Shown: positions 34,844-44,402, counted from the stretch's first letter. The stretch is DNA of 64,000 nucleotides from Gemmatimonadetes bacterium 2013_60CM_65_52 (GCA_002215645.1 NGFI01000005.1:50678-114677); one strand, 5' to 3'. A program made the numbers and translations. Notes: a model not told the origin generated them from the sequence alone.

Positions 34844-35559
34844 AACGTGGCGACCTCCAGCGCGCTCACGTCGTCCACTCGCATCATCTCGGTGGTGAAG
34901 TAGGGCTCACCGTATCTCGTGCGAATGAGCGCACCGTAGTACGCGGCGTAATGCGCGATCATGTCGTAGAGGGGCTCGCCGTTCGGGTACACCTCGCCGG
35001 CCTGCCTCGCTCCCTCGAACTGTGACGCATAGCATCGCACCGCCTCCATCTTCCGCTCGAACTCGTCGCTGATGTCCACCACGAACGTCGGACGGACGAA
35101 ATCCTGACGATATGTGAGCGAGTGGAGGATCTTGTGCGGCCGGTGTTTGGGCACGTCGGGCGCCAACTTCTGGAGGCCGGCGACGAAGCAGGCGTCGCGC
35201 ACGAGCTGCGCGGAGACGCGATGGTCGGGATGCCGGCCCTCGAGCGCTGGGGCAATCACGATGCGAGGCGCGAGACGTCGAATGACGCGGGCGAGCCGCT
35301 CGCGTGTGGCCGGGGTGTTCTCGATGCCGGCATCGGGGAGGCCGAGGTTCTCGCGTATTGCGCATCCGAGGATGTCGGCGGCCCGCGCCGCTTCGGCAGC
35401 GCGCTCGGGAGCCGAACCCTTCGTGCCCATCTCGCCTTCCGTCAGGTCGAGAATCGCGGTGCGATGGCCGGCCTTTGCCGCCTTGATGAGCGTCCCGCCG
35501 CACGTGAGCTCGATGTCGTCGCGGTGCGCGCCGATGGCGAGGATGTCCACGGATGACAT
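34840..35559 (-). CDS. PIG-L family deacetylase, BshB1-like (bacillithiol biosynthesis type)
   Basis: Zinc deacetylase of the LmbE/PIG-L family. The N-terminal metal motif is AHRDDIE (residues 11-17), where most relatives have AHPDD; the second His motif is GRHPDHRVS. The layout matches BshB1 in several blocks: CGGTLIKAAKAGH near residue 20, DLTEGEMGTKGSAPER near 40, and C-terminal GEPYFTTEMMRVDD. BshB1 removes acetyl from GlcNAc-malate in bacillithiol synthesis. BshA and BshC are not in the window, so the thiol product is an inference. It overlaps tryptophan dioxygenase by four bases. Confidence 0.85.
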   Translation of the reverse strand: MSSVDILAIGAHRDDIELTCGGTLIKAAKAGHRTAILDLTEGEMGTKGSAPERAAEAARAADILGCAIRENLGLPDAGIENTPATRERLARVIRRLAPRIVIAPALEGRHPDHRVSAQLVRDACFVAGLQKLAPDVPKHRPHKILHSLTYRQDFVRPTFVVDISDEFERKMEAVRCYASQFEGARQAGEVYPNGEPLYDMIAHYAAYYGALIRTRYGEPYFTTEMMRVDDVSALEVATF

Positions 35560-35566
35560 GGGCGAG

Positions 35567-35572
35567 AATATA
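35567..35572 (-). promoter_or_regulatory. Possible -10 box (TATATT) for a leaderless deacetylase-dioxygenase mRNA
   Basis: TATATT ends 7 nt before the ATG at 35559; no Shine-Dalgarno sequence lies between them. It is the closest to TATAAT among the boxes of this kind in the window. Confidence 0.4.
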
Positions 35573-35601
35573 TCACAGGGGCGCGGGCATGCGCGGCGCC
35601 C

Positions 35602-36879
35602 TTATTCGTATCTGAGCGCCACCACAGGGTCGAGGCGAGCCGCGCGAATGGCCGGCAGCATGCCGAACACGATGCCGGTGAACGCACTCATGGTGAGCGA
35701 CGCTGCCACCGTGCTCCACGACGTCGTTGCCGGAATGGACGGCCACGCTGTACGCACGCCAATGGCCACCAGTATGCCGAGCACGAGACCGATCGAGGCG
35801 CCGACGCCGGTGAGTGTCACCGCCTCGACGAGAAACTGCCAGAGAATCGTCCAGCGGGTGGCACCGAGTGCTTTGCGCACTCCGATCTCCCGCGTGCGTT
35901 CGGTGACGGAGATCATCATGATCGCGACGACGCCCACACCGCCGACCAGCAGTCCGACGGAGGACAGCGCGAGCCCGACCACGAAGAACGTGCCGAACAG
36001 CTTGTTGTAGATGGCCCACAGGCGATCCTGCGTGACGATGTCGAAGTTGTTCGGTTGGCCGGGGTGAAGACCGCGCCGCGCCCGCAGCGTAGCGGTGACG
36101 TCGTCGACCGCTTCCTCGACGCTGACTCCGGTCCGCGGCTTCACGATGAGGTTGTTGCCCTTGAGCCAGATGTTGAGGCTTCGCTTCGCCGACTCGAAGG
36201 GCACGATCGCCTTTGGGGAATCGCCGCCGCCGGCCGATGTCGGCGTCCCCATCGGGCTCGCCGTGTAGTGATAGAATCCGATGACGGTGAATTGCACGCC
36301 GTCGATGAGGAACACCTTGCCGAGCGGATCCGACCCGGCAAAGAGAATCTCCGCCATCTTGTCGTTCACCAACGCGACGCGCGCACCGGCGGCATTCTCG
36401 GCTTCCGTAAAGCTGCGCCCGGGATAGATGTCGCCGCCGTCCACTTCGGTCCAGTTGGGCGAATAAATCTCGAGGCCGGTGCGTGGAATGAGCCTGTCCT
36501 TGTAGCGGAACGAGGCGCCGCTCCCGATGTGCGCCGTGACCGCACGAATCGTCGGAAGGCGGTCGAGCGCCGCCACCTCGTCGAGGGTGATACCTGGGTT
36601 GCGCCGCTCGGGGCAGGTCTCGTCCGTACCGTCGCAGACGTTGAATCCGCCAATCGGCCGACGATACACGAAGAACGAGGTCGGTCCCGCTGCTTCGACG
36701 TCGCGCCGGAACGACTCGTTGATGCCTTGAACCACGGAGGACATTGCCACGACGACGAATACGCCGAGCGCGACACCCATGATGGTGAGGAGTGCGCGGA
36801 CGCGATTGGCCTTGAGCGCGTCGAACGCGATGCCGACGCCGTCGAAGATCTGTGCGAGGGGCGAGAGCAGTGATCGCAT
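35602..36879 (-). CDS. ABC transporter permease, MacB/FtsX-like (type B, copy 2)
   Basis: A 425-residue permease with the MacB plan: one membrane helix near residues 30-55 (ALLTIMGVALGVFVVVAMSS), a ~230-residue periplasmic domain, then three C-terminal helices and the FtsX block ISVTERTREIGVRKALGAT. It has a CDGTDETC pair of cysteines in the periplasmic domain, shared with copy 1 (CDGTDATC). The closest relative by eye is the permease at 38161-39417, which it parallels along its length. Last gene of the efflux operon; start ATG at 36879, three bases after the type A copy 2. Confidence 0.9.
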   Translation of the reverse strand: MRSLLSPLAQIFDGVGIAFDALKANRVRALLTIMGVALGVFVVVAMSSVVQGINESFRRDVEAAGPTSFFVYRRPIGGFNVCDGTDETCPERRNPGITLDEVAALDRLPTIRAVTAHIGSGASFRYKDRLIPRTGLEIYSPNWTEVDGGDIYPGRSFTEAENAAGARVALVNDKMAEILFAGSDPLGKVFLIDGVQFTVIGFYHYTASPMGTPTSAGGGDSPKAIVPFESAKRSLNIWLKGNNLIVKPRTGVSVEEAVDDVTATLRARRGLHPGQPNNFDIVTQDRLWAIYNKLFGTFFVVGLALSSVGLLVGGVGVVAIMMISVTERTREIGVRKALGATRWTILWQFLVEAVTLTGVGASIGLVLGILVAIGVRTAWPSIPATTSWSTVAASLTMSAFTGIVFGMLPAIRAARLDPVVALRYE

Positions 36880-36882
36880 CGG

Positions 36883-38121
36883 CTACTCCTGACGCAGCGC
36901 TTCAATGGGGTCGAGCGAGGCGGCCCGCCTCGCCGGATACACGCCGGAGACGATGCCGACGCCCATGCCGAGCATCGTGGCCACCGCGAGCGACCACGGC
37001 GCCACCGCCGCCGGCAGCGGCGTGTTCCACGAGATGACCTTGGCGCCGAGGATGCCGAATCCGATGCCGATCACGGCGCCGAGGGTGCTCAGCGTCGCGG
37101 CCTCGACGAGAAACTGGCGCAGGATGTCCTTGCGTCTCGCCCCGAGCGCCTTCCTGATGCCGATCTCGCGCGTCCGCTCGGCGACGGCCACGAGCATGAT
37201 ATTCATGATCACGAGTCCGCCCACGATCAGTCCGATGGCGGGAAGCGCCGAGCCGGCGATGGTCATGATGTTCTTGACCTTCTCGAACGACGCGAGCGCA
37301 GACGCGGACGTTTCCATCACGAAGTTGTCCTTCTGTCCGGGGCGCAGTCCGCGGCGGCCGCGCATGACCTCACGGGTAGTCTCCATCGCGTCGTTCATCA
37401 TCAGGTCGTTCGGGGCCTGCACGAGGATCCCGTCCACGTCGCCGCGCGGGTTCGTGAGCCGGTGCAGGGGAGACAGGAACGGCGCGAACGCGGTCTTGTC
37501 CATGGAAATGCCGAAGAGATTGCCCTGGTGCTCGATCACGCCGATGACCGTGTAGGGAATCCCACCGATGCGGAGCTGGCGTCCCACCGGGTCGAGGGCC
37601 GGGAAGAAATAGCGCCCGACCTCGTCGCCGATGACGATCACCGTGGCGCCGAGCTCGAATTCCTGCGACGTGAACGTACGTCCCTTGGTCAGGTCGTACT
37701 TCTTGATGGAGAAGTAATCCCCCTCCACGGCATGGGCGTCGATCTGGCGCGGCCGCGCATAGCGCGTGGCTGCGTAGAGGTTCTCCTGGCTCTCCACGGC
37801 GTATCGTGTGCCGGGCGGAAGTGAATTGCGCACGATCGCCACGTCCGCGTGCGTCACTCTCGGCCGGCGCTGCCACTCCTTCCACTCGTCTTCGGTAGTG
37901 GCGTCACCGAAGTATGGAAAGCGCCTCAGCGTGTACGTGTTGGCGCCGAGCAGCCGGCCGGCGAAGTCCTCTTCCATGTACTTGCCCATGCCGTTGACGA
38001 TCGACACGACGGCGATGAGGAAGGTGACGCCGATCATGACGCCGAGGAGGGTGAAGAAGCTCTTCAGCTTCTGCACACGAATCTGCCGGAGCGCCAGCCG
38101 GACGGCCTCGAGAAAGGGCAT
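36883..38121 (-). CDS. ABC transporter permease, MacB/FtsX-like (type A, copy 2)
   Basis: Starts MPFLEAVRLALRQIRVQKLK at 38121, chosen by matching copy 1 (MSFLEAARLAMQQIRVQKLK); an in-frame ATG at 38142 adds seven residues. It shares FFTLLGVMIGVTFLIAVVSI exactly with copy 1, then a periplasmic domain and three C-terminal helices with VAERTREIGIRKALGARRKD. No nucleotide-binding domain. It is predicted to pair with the type B permease that follows to form the membrane channel of a MacB-like exporter. Confidence 0.9.
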   Translation of the reverse strand: MPFLEAVRLALRQIRVQKLKSFFTLLGVMIGVTFLIAVVSIVNGMGKYMEEDFAGRLLGANTYTLRRFPYFGDATTEDEWKEWQRRPRVTHADVAIVRNSLPPGTRYAVESQENLYAATRYARPRQIDAHAVEGDYFSIKKYDLTKGRTFTSQEFELGATVIVIGDEVGRYFFPALDPVGRQLRIGGIPYTVIGVIEHQGNLFGISMDKTAFAPFLSPLHRLTNPRGDVDGILVQAPNDLMMNDAMETTREVMRGRRGLRPGQKDNFVMETSASALASFEKVKNIMTIAGSALPAIGLIVGGLVIMNIMLVAVAERTREIGIRKALGARRKDILRQFLVEAATLSTLGAVIGIGFGILGAKVISWNTPLPAAVAPWSLAVATMLGMGVGIVSGVYPARRAASLDPIEALRQE

Positions 38122-38160
38122 GGGCGGACCTACGGGCGCCATGCCGGAAAGTGTCAGCGC

Positions 38161-39417
38161 CTACTCGTATCGCAGCGCTGTCACCGGGTCGAGTCGCGCC
38201 GCCCGCGCCGCGGGGAGCATGCCGAACAGCACGCCGGTAAAGGCGCTCGTGAGGAGCGCAGCCACCACGGCCATAGGGGGAACGCTCGCCGCAATCGGCG
38301 TCATCGACTTGATGAGCAGCGCCATCAATGTCCCGGTCACGAGCCCGATGACGGCGCCGATCCCCGTCAGCGTCACCGCTTCGACAAGGAATTGCCAGAG
38401 GATCGTGCCGCGCGTAGCGCCAAGCGCCTTGCGAACGCCGATCTCACGCGTGCGCTCGGTGACCGAGATCATCATGATGGCGATGACGCCCACGCCGCCG
38501 ACGATGAGGCCGACGGCGGACAGCACGACCATGACCAGAAAGAACGCGCCGAAGATCTTGTTGTAGACGTCGAACAACTGGTCCTGCGTGATGATGGCGA
38601 ACGTGTTGTCGGTCCCGGGCCGCAGCCCTCGATTCGCCCGGAGCGCAGCGATGACGTCGTCGATTGCGTCGGCGCGCGTGGACGTCGACGCGGGAATGAC
38701 CGCAATGCCGATGTCCGCCCAGGAGACGTTGATGTGCCGGCGCGCGGCCTCGATGGGCAAAATGGCGCGCGGTCTGTTCCCCCCAGCGAGGAAGCTCGCC
38801 TGGTAGTGATAGACGCCGAGCACCTTGAAGGGCACACCCTGTATACCGATCGTCTTGTCGATGGGGTCGGAGTCGCCGAACAGCTGCATCGCCAGCTCGT
38901 CGTTGACGACGACCACGCGCTCGCCCGCTTCGGCTTCGGCGGCCGTGAAGTTGCGTCCGGGATAGATGTCGCCGCCGCCGTCGATCTGCTGCCAGTTGCC
39001 GGACAGGCCACTTACCCGTATGCCGGAAAGGCGCTTGTCCTTGTAGCTGATCGGGCGCGACGTATCCAACCGGCCGCCGGCAACGCGCACGGAGGGGAGC
39101 CGCTGAATCAGCGCGACGTCGGCCATCGTGAGGCGCGGGTTGCGCAGCCACTTGCACGTGGCGTCCGTCCCGTCGCAGGCCTCGAACGAGATCGGATAAC
39201 GCGAGATGAAGAACGTCGTAGGCCCGGTGCTCTCGAAGTCCTTCGCGACGCTGTTGTTGATGCCGTGCACGGCAGCCGAGATCACGACGACCACGAAGAC
39301 GCCGACGGCGATGCCAAGGATCGTCAGCCCCGCGCGCACCTTGTTGGCACGGATGGAATCGAGAGCGATCGTCACGCCCTCTTTCATGCCGAAGATCCGC
39401 TGCTGAATGAGCGACAC
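38161..39417 (-). CDS. ABC transporter permease, MacB/FtsX-like (type B, copy 1)
   Basis: A 418-residue permease starting with GTG at 39417. Helix 1 near residues 28-55 (AGLTILGIAVGVFVVVVISA), periplasmic domain with CDGTDATC, then three C-terminal helices and the FtsX block MISVTERTREIGVRKALGAT. It runs parallel to the copy 2 gene at 35602-36879. It follows the type A copy 1 gene by three bases, an arrangement repeated in the second A-B pair. Confidence 0.9.
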   Translation of the reverse strand: MSLIQQRIFGMKEGVTIALDSIRANKVRAGLTILGIAVGVFVVVVISAAVHGINNSVAKDFESTGPTTFFISRYPISFEACDGTDATCKWLRNPRLTMADVALIQRLPSVRVAGGRLDTSRPISYKDKRLSGIRVSGLSGNWQQIDGGGDIYPGRNFTAAEAEAGERVVVVNDELAMQLFGDSDPIDKTIGIQGVPFKVLGVYHYQASFLAGGNRPRAILPIEAARRHINVSWADIGIAVIPASTSTRADAIDDVIAALRANRGLRPGTDNTFAIITQDQLFDVYNKIFGAFFLVMVVLSAVGLIVGGVGVIAIMMISVTERTREIGVRKALGATRGTILWQFLVEAVTLTGIGAVIGLVTGTLMALLIKSMTPIAASVPPMAVVAALLTSAFTGVLFGMLPAARAARLDPVTALRYE

Positions 39418-39420
39418 GCG

Positions 39421-40665
39421 CTACTCCTGCCTCAACGCGGCGATGGGATCGAGGAGCGACGCACGGCTCGCGGGGTACACGCCGGCCACGATGCCGACCC
39501 CGGCGCCAATCGAGATGCCCACGAGCACCGACCAGAGCTCGACGGCCGCAGGCAGCGGCGTGACCGCGGCGATGACCTGCGCGAACGCGAATCCCGTGAT
39601 GATGCCGAGCGCGGCGCCCAGCGTGCTGAGCATGGCGCTCTCGACGAGGAACTGGGACATGATGTCCTTGCGCCGCGCCCCCAACGCCTTCCGGATTCCG
39701 ATTTCGCGCGTCCGCTCCGCGACGGCCACCAGCATGATGTTCATGATGACGATGGCGCCCACCACCAATCCGATGGCGGGCAGCGCGACGCCCGCCATCA
39801 CGAGATAGCTCTTGATCTTGTTCCAGAACTCGAGCGCGGAATCCGACGTCTCGAGCGAGAAGTTGTCCTTCTGATTCGGCCGCAGCCCGTGCCGCGCGCG
39901 CATGACCTGGCGTACCGACTCCATCGCCGTCTGGAGCCCTTCGCGGCTCTGCGTCTGAAACATGATGGCGTCGATGACGCCGTGGGCGTTCACGTAGCGG
40001 TTGAGCGCCGACTTGTGCGGCGCAATGATGAACTTGTCGAACGACACGCCGAACGCGCTGCCCTGTTTCTCCATCACGCCGACCACGGTGTACGGAATGC
40101 CGCGGATGGTCACCTGCCGGTTGACGGGGTCGAGCGACGGGAAGAAGTACTTCGCCACGTCCTCTCCAATGACGATGACAGGCATGCCGCGCTCGTACTC
40201 CTGCGGCGACAACAGGCGCCCCTGCGCCGGCTCCATGCGCTTGATCGCGAAGTAGTCCTCGGTGACGGTATAGGTCTGAACCTGCTGCGGCTTCGCGACG
40301 TACTTCGATTCGACGACCAGGTTGTCGTTGCCGATCACGGCCCAGCGGACGCCGTCGGGGAGCGACGCGATGACCGGCTCGGCGTCCGTCTCACGAATGC
40401 GCGGGCGGCGCCAGAGCTCGCGCCAGTACCCTTCGTCATGCTCACCGAGATTGATGTTGGGCCGGTGGCGGAGCTCGAAGGAGTTCACCGCCATGATCTT
40501 GCCCACGAGCGTGTCGGTCATGTAGCGGCTCATGCCGCCCACGATGGACACCACCGCAATGAGAAAGGTGACGCCGATCATCACGCCGAGCAGGGTGAAG
40601 AAGCTCTTGAGCTTCTGCACCCGGATCTGCTGCATGGCGAGTCGTGCCGCTTCGAGAAAAGACAC
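39421..40665 (-). CDS. ABC transporter permease, MacB/FtsX-like (type A, copy 1)
   Basis: A 414-residue permease starting with GTG at 40665. First helix contains FFTLLGVMIGVTFLIAVVSI; the periplasmic domain has SFELRHRPNINLGEHDEGYW where copy 2 has a related acidic-aromatic segment; the C-terminal helices hold VAERTREIGIRKALGARRKD. It lies eight bases after the ATPase gene, the first of four permeases. Confidence 0.9.
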   Translation of the reverse strand: MSFLEAARLAMQQIRVQKLKSFFTLLGVMIGVTFLIAVVSIVGGMSRYMTDTLVGKIMAVNSFELRHRPNINLGEHDEGYWRELWRRPRIRETDAEPVIASLPDGVRWAVIGNDNLVVESKYVAKPQQVQTYTVTEDYFAIKRMEPAQGRLLSPQEYERGMPVIVIGEDVAKYFFPSLDPVNRQVTIRGIPYTVVGVMEKQGSAFGVSFDKFIIAPHKSALNRYVNAHGVIDAIMFQTQSREGLQTAMESVRQVMRARHGLRPNQKDNFSLETSDSALEFWNKIKSYLVMAGVALPAIGLVVGAIVIMNIMLVAVAERTREIGIRKALGARRKDIMSQFLVESAMLSTLGAALGIITGFAFAQVIAAVTPLPAAVELWSVLVGISIGAGVGIVAGVYPASRASLLDPIAALRQE

Positions 40666-40673
40666 GGAGACGG

Positions 40674-41474
40674 CTAACCAGCCAATCCGATCTTCTCGAC
40701 GAACGAGGACCGTCTGTCGTCCGACGCCACCAATCCGTCGCGCAGCACCACCACCCGCCGCGCATGCGCCGCGATGTCCTGCTCGTGCGTCACCATGATG
40801 ACCGTCTGCCCCTGATTCGCCAGCGACTCGAAGACCTTCATGATCTCCTCCGACGTCGTCGAATCGAGGTTGCCAGTGGGCTCGTCGGCGAGAAGGATCG
40901 AGGGGTTGTTCACCAGCGCCCGCGCGATGGCCACGCGCTGGCGCTGTCCGCCGGACAGCTCGTTCGGGCGGTGATCCATGCGCGTCTCGAGCTGCACGCG
41001 CGCCAGTGCTTCCTTGGCGCGGCGCTTGCGCTCGTCCGCAGCGACACCGGCATAGACGAGCGGCAGCTCGACGTTGTGGAGTGCGGTGGCACGCGGCAGC
41101 AGGTTGAACGTCTGGAAGACGAAGCCGATCTCCTTGTTGCGCACGCGAGCCAGCTCATCGTCCGTCATGCGCGACACTTCCTTGCCGTTCAGCCAGTACT
41201 CGCCGGCGTTGGGGGTGTCGAGGCAGCCGATCACGTTCATGAGTGTCGACTTGCCCGAGCCCGACGGTCCCATGATCGCGACGTATTCGTTCCGCATGAT
41301 GGCGATATCCACTCCGCGCAGCGCGCGGACGATCTCGCCGCCCATGTCGTACTCGCGCTTGATGCCGCGGGTCACGATGATCCAGTCCTTCGGCGGCGCC
41401 GCTCCGACCTCCGTTACCACCGCCTGCCGCTCGGCCGTCATGCCGAGCGGCGCTTCAACCGTCTCGTTGATCAC
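40674..41474 (-). CDS. ABC transporter ATP-binding protein, MacB/LolD-like
   Basis: A 266-residue nucleotide-binding subunit: Walker [17 protein letters not shown]-loop in [11 protein letters not shown], signature [15 protein letters not shown], Walker [13 protein letters not shown] and H-loop in [11 protein letters not shown]. The MacB/LolD class is shown by the EPTGNLDS stretch. The GTG start at 41474 overlaps the stop of the MacA-like gene as GTGA. It has an N-terminal extension of about 30 residues before the ABC core. It is the only ATPase in the operon and so must serve both permease pairs, or pair with one of them. Confidence 0.93.
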   Translation of the reverse strand: MINETVEAPLGMTAERQAVVTEVGAAPPKDWIIVTRGIKREYDMGGEIVRALRGVDIAIMRNEYVAIMGPSGSGKSTLMNVIGCLDTPNAGEYWLNGKEVSRMTDDELARVRNKEIGFVFQTFNLLPRATALHNVELPLVYAGVAADERKRRAKEALARVQLETRMDHRPNELSGGQRQRVAIARALVNNPSILLADEPTGNLDSTTSEEIMKVFESLANQGQTVIMVTHEQDIAAHARRVVVLRDGLVASDDRRSSFVEKIGLAG

Positions 41475-42751
41475 GATTTCGCCTGTGGTTTCTTCGTGTC
41501 GGCCTTCGTCTCACGCACCGACGCGCCGTCCTTCAGCTCGCGGATCGCCTGGTACGTGCCGGCCACGATCTTCTCACCCGACTTGAGGCCGCTCACGACC
41601 TCGAAATACTTCTCGCCGGCTATACCCACCTTTACGGGCCGGAAGGTGACTTTGTTGTCCTTGCCCACCACGAAGACGCCCTCGACGTCCTTCTTGCCGA
41701 CTTCCTTCTTCGGCCGCGCCTTGCCGAGGCCGACTGCCGTGTCTCCCTTGATGGCGGCCTCGTTCTCTCGCACGGTGAGCGCGATGATCGGAATGGAGAG
41801 CGCACTCCGGCGTGTATCGGTGATGATCTTGGCGGTGGCCGAGAAATCCGGACGCGTCTCCGACGGCGTGTTGAGGAGCTGCACCGTCACCTCATAATCC
41901 ACGGCCTGATCGGCCGCGTTGCTGGTCGCGGCGCCCTTCACGGCACTGTTGGAGATCCGGGTCACGCGCCCGAGAAATGTCGTGTCGGGAAATGCGTCGA
42001 TCTGAATGACCGCCGAATCGCCGACCGCGATGCGTGCGACGTCCGTCTCGTCCACCTTCACCTTGGTTTCGAGCACGCTCATGTCGGCGATCGTGAGCAG
42101 CGTGGCGGCATCCTTGTTCAGCGTTCCCATGATTGCGGTCTCACCGTTCTCCACGTTGAGCCGCGTCACTCGGCCCGACATGGGCGCATAGATGGTGGTC
42201 TTGCCGAGCGCCTGCTGCGCATCGCGCAGCGAGGCGGAGGACTGGTCCACCGAATGCCTTGCCGACTCGTAGAGCGCCTTGTTGACGTCCACAGCCGTGC
42301 GCAACTGCTCCATCTGCTCGTCGGAGATGAGTTGCGGGTTGGCCTTCTTGATCTTGGCGGTGCGCGAGTAGCTGTTCTCCGCCTGCAACAGGTTGGCGTG
42401 CGCCTGCGCGAGCTGCGCCTTGCTGGAAGCGAGCGACGCCTGCATGCGCTCCACCGACGCTTGTGCCTGCTGCGCGTCGATCTGGAGGAGGAACTGCCCC
42501 TTCGTCACCATCTGGCCCTCCTTCACGGCCAGCTTCACGATCTTGCCGGTGATGTCGGAGGAGAGATCCACCTTGGTCTGCGGCCGCACCTGCCCGCTCG
42601 CGGTGACCGAGGCGACGAGATCGCGCTTCTGGACGCTCTCCGTGCGCACCTCCACCGCCTTGTTGCCTCGCTTCATGGCCGTGAGACCGCCAATCGCGGC
42701 GATCGCGATGATCACCCCGCCGAACACCGAGTACTTCACACGCTTGCTCAT
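41471..42751 (-). CDS. MacA-like periplasmic adaptor (HlyD family)
   Basis: A 426-residue membrane-fusion protein. N-terminal anchor ([22 protein letters not shown]), a lipoyl half, a long helical hairpin at about residues 100-180 rich in Ala/Gln/Lys, then the second lipoyl half ([17 protein letters not shown]) and beta-barrel and membrane-proximal domains. It joins the inner-membrane exporter to the TolC channel. Lys-rich C-terminal tail. It overlaps the ATPase gene by four bases, supporting one operon. Confidence 0.92.
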   Translation of the reverse strand: MSKRVKYSVFGGVIIAIAAIGGLTAMKRGNKAVEVRTESVQKRDLVASVTASGQVRPQTKVDLSSDITGKIVKLAVKEGQMVTKGQFLLQIDAQQAQASVERMQASLASSKAQLAQAHANLLQAENSYSRTAKIKKANPQLISDEQMEQLRTAVDVNKALYESARHSVDQSSASLRDAQQALGKTTIYAPMSGRVTRLNVENGETAIMGTLNKDAATLLTIADMSVLETKVKVDETDVARIAVGDSAVIQIDAFPDTTFLGRVTRISNSAVKGAATSNAADQAVDYEVTVQLLNTPSETRPDFSATAKIITDTRRSALSIPIIALTVRENEAAIKGDTAVGLGKARPKKEVGKKDVEGVFVVGKDNKVTFRPVKVGIAGEKYFEVVSGLKSGEKIVAGTYQAIRELKDGASVRETKADTKKPQAKS

Positions 42752-42774
42752 GACTGTATGTCCAGTGGGATGGA

Positions 42775-44250
42775 TTAGCGGAGAGGATGTCCGACCGCGT
42801 TCTCGAGCGCGGCGAAGGCCTTGTGATAGTCGTACACCGCATTGACGCGGTCGATCAACGCCTGTTCATAGGTGCCGCGCGACGTCACGACGTCAAGGAA
42901 CGTGGACGCACCGACCTTGTACCGCTCCTCGGCATAGGCCAGCTCCTCCCGCGCCTTCGACGCGTTCTGCTCCTGGAGACGCACCGTCTGGATGGACGTC
43001 GTGAGCGTGCGGAATGCCTGCGTGACGTCGGCCGTGAGCGCGAGATCCTTGGCCTTCACGTTGTAGATGGCGTCGTCGCGGTCCACCTGCGCACGCTGCA
43101 CGCGCTCCTCGCGGCTGAAGTTGTCGAACAGCGGGAGCGACAGCGACGCGGTCAGCGCGAGCGGCGAGCGCTGGAAGCTGAAGGGAAACTGGCGATTCTG
43201 CTGCCGAATGGCGTCGGCCATTGCCGGCGTGAACTGATATGCCTGCGCGCAGTTGTTGGTGGTCAGGCCGACCCGCGTGCGAATCGTGTCCTGCTGGAAG
43301 CACGCCGACTGCTGGCCGAGGATGCCGGCCTGCGCCTGATTCACGAGGAACTCGCTGTTGGTGTATTGATACGAGTTTCCGCCGACACCGGTGCTGAGAT
43401 TCAGCGTCGGCGTGTAGGCGGACTTCGCCACGTCGACGTTGAGCGCCGAGGCGCGATCGCGTGCGCGCAGCGCGACGATCGCCGGGTTCTGGCGGCGCGC
43501 GTCACTCATCACCTGGTCCAGCGTGAAGGACGGAGGGACGATCGGAAAGTCGGTCACGAGCTTCACCGACTCCGGCTGCACCACGCCAAGCTGCTGATAG
43601 AGACGGAGCTTCTCGACCTCGGCGTTGTTTCGCTCGCGCAGCAGCGCCACCTGCGTCTGTCCGAGGGCCACCTCGGCGCGGCGGACGTCGAGCGACGTAC
43701 CAGCTCCCACCTCGACCTTCGCAGTCGCGAGATCGAGCTGTGCCTGTGCGGTCTTGACGAGCGTGTCCTGGAGGGCGGCGCGCGCCTCTGCCTGGAGCAC
43801 GGTGAGATACTGTTGTGTAACGCTTGCGCGGAGCGCCTCTGACGAGCCGACGATGTCGGCTTCCACGGCATCGCGGCTGGCGGCCGCTGCCTTCGGCGTC
43901 AGAAACGTCGAGCGATTGACGCGATAGTTGAGGCCCACGCTGTACCCGGACTGCAGTGTGGCGGAGCTGTTGCTGAACGACTGTCCGCTGAACACCTGCT
44001 GGCCGGCCTGCTGATACCGGCCGCTGAAGCTCGCATCCGCGGACGGCAGCAGGCTGCCTCGCGCGCTGCGCACGGCGGCGTCGGCGGTCTTCCGGGCGTT
44101 GGTCTGCGCGAGGAACACCGGGTTGTTGCGACGTGCCAGGGTTATGGCGTCGTCCAGCGTGAGGGTGGCGCCGGAGGGGGTCGCAACGACCTGCGCGCCC
44201 GCGACGGGAGCGGCAACTGCGACGACGAGCGCGAGCACCAGAGTACGCAT
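42775..44250 (-). CDS. TolC family outer-membrane channel
   Basis: A signal peptide (MRTLVLALVVAVAAPVAGAQ) begins at the ATG at 44250, preferred over the GTG at 44280 because the latter adds ten hydrophilic residues; an AAGGAT sequence lies upstream. It is followed by a pair of OEP domains: long helices with TLDDAITLARRNNPVFLAQ and later FTLDQVMSDARRQNPAIVAL, each with strand segments. This is the TolC trimeric channel of type I/tripartite exporters. It is the first gene of the MacA-ATPase-permease operon and lies about 150 bases after the MerR-type gene. Confidence 0.9.
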   Translation of the reverse strand: MRTLVLALVVAVAAPVAGAQVVATPSGATLTLDDAITLARRNNPVFLAQTNARKTADAAVRSARGSLLPSADASFSGRYQQAGQQVFSGQSFSNSSATLQSGYSVGLNYRVNRSTFLTPKAAAASRDAVEADIVGSSEALRASVTQQYLTVLQAEARAALQDTLVKTAQAQLDLATAKVEVGAGTSLDVRRAEVALGQTQVALLRERNNAEVEKLRLYQQLGVVQPESVKLVTDFPIVPPSFTLDQVMSDARRQNPAIVALRARDRASALNVDVAKSAYTPTLNLSTGVGGNSYQYTNSEFLVNQAQAGILGQQSACFQQDTIRTRVGLTTNNCAQAYQFTPAMADAIRQQNRQFPFSFQRSPLALTASLSLPLFDNFSREERVQRAQVDRDDAIYNVKAKDLALTADVTQAFRTLTTSIQTVRLQEQNASKAREELAYAEERYKVGASTFLDVVTSRGTYEQALIDRVNAVYDYHKAFAALENAVGHPLR

Positions 44251-44360
44251 CGGAGGGAGATATCCTTGTGAGTTGGTCACGGTGCCGTACGGGACCGTGG
44301 GGAGGGAGTTTCAGCTCCACTGAGAGGACGAATGGCGGCCCCTGTTCGCAAAGCACGTAA

Positions 44361-44400
44361 ACGGTGAACGGTCCACCGTTCACCGTTCACCGTGCACGGT
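44361..44400. repeat. R3 palindrome between the MerR-type gene and tolC
   Basis: ACGGTGAACGGT (44361-44372) and ACCGTTCACCGT (44375-44386) are perfect inverted arms with a two-base CC loop, followed by another partial copy TTCACCGTGCACGGT. No T-tract is present on either side. It may be another REP-like repeat or a processing hairpin in the merR-tolC transcript. Confidence 0.75.
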
Positions 44401-44402
44401 TG

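Noticed and set aside
37849..40677. A 942-codon plus-strand frame antisense to two permeases
   Set aside because: Composition is Arg/Asp/His-rich without domains, and the minus strand encodes clear MacB-type permeases with conserved motifs.
44361..44386. Operator for the MerR-type regulator before tolC
   Set aside because: The palindrome differs from the dyad at 45185-45201 and is not placed between -35 and -10 boxes with a 19-bp spacer.
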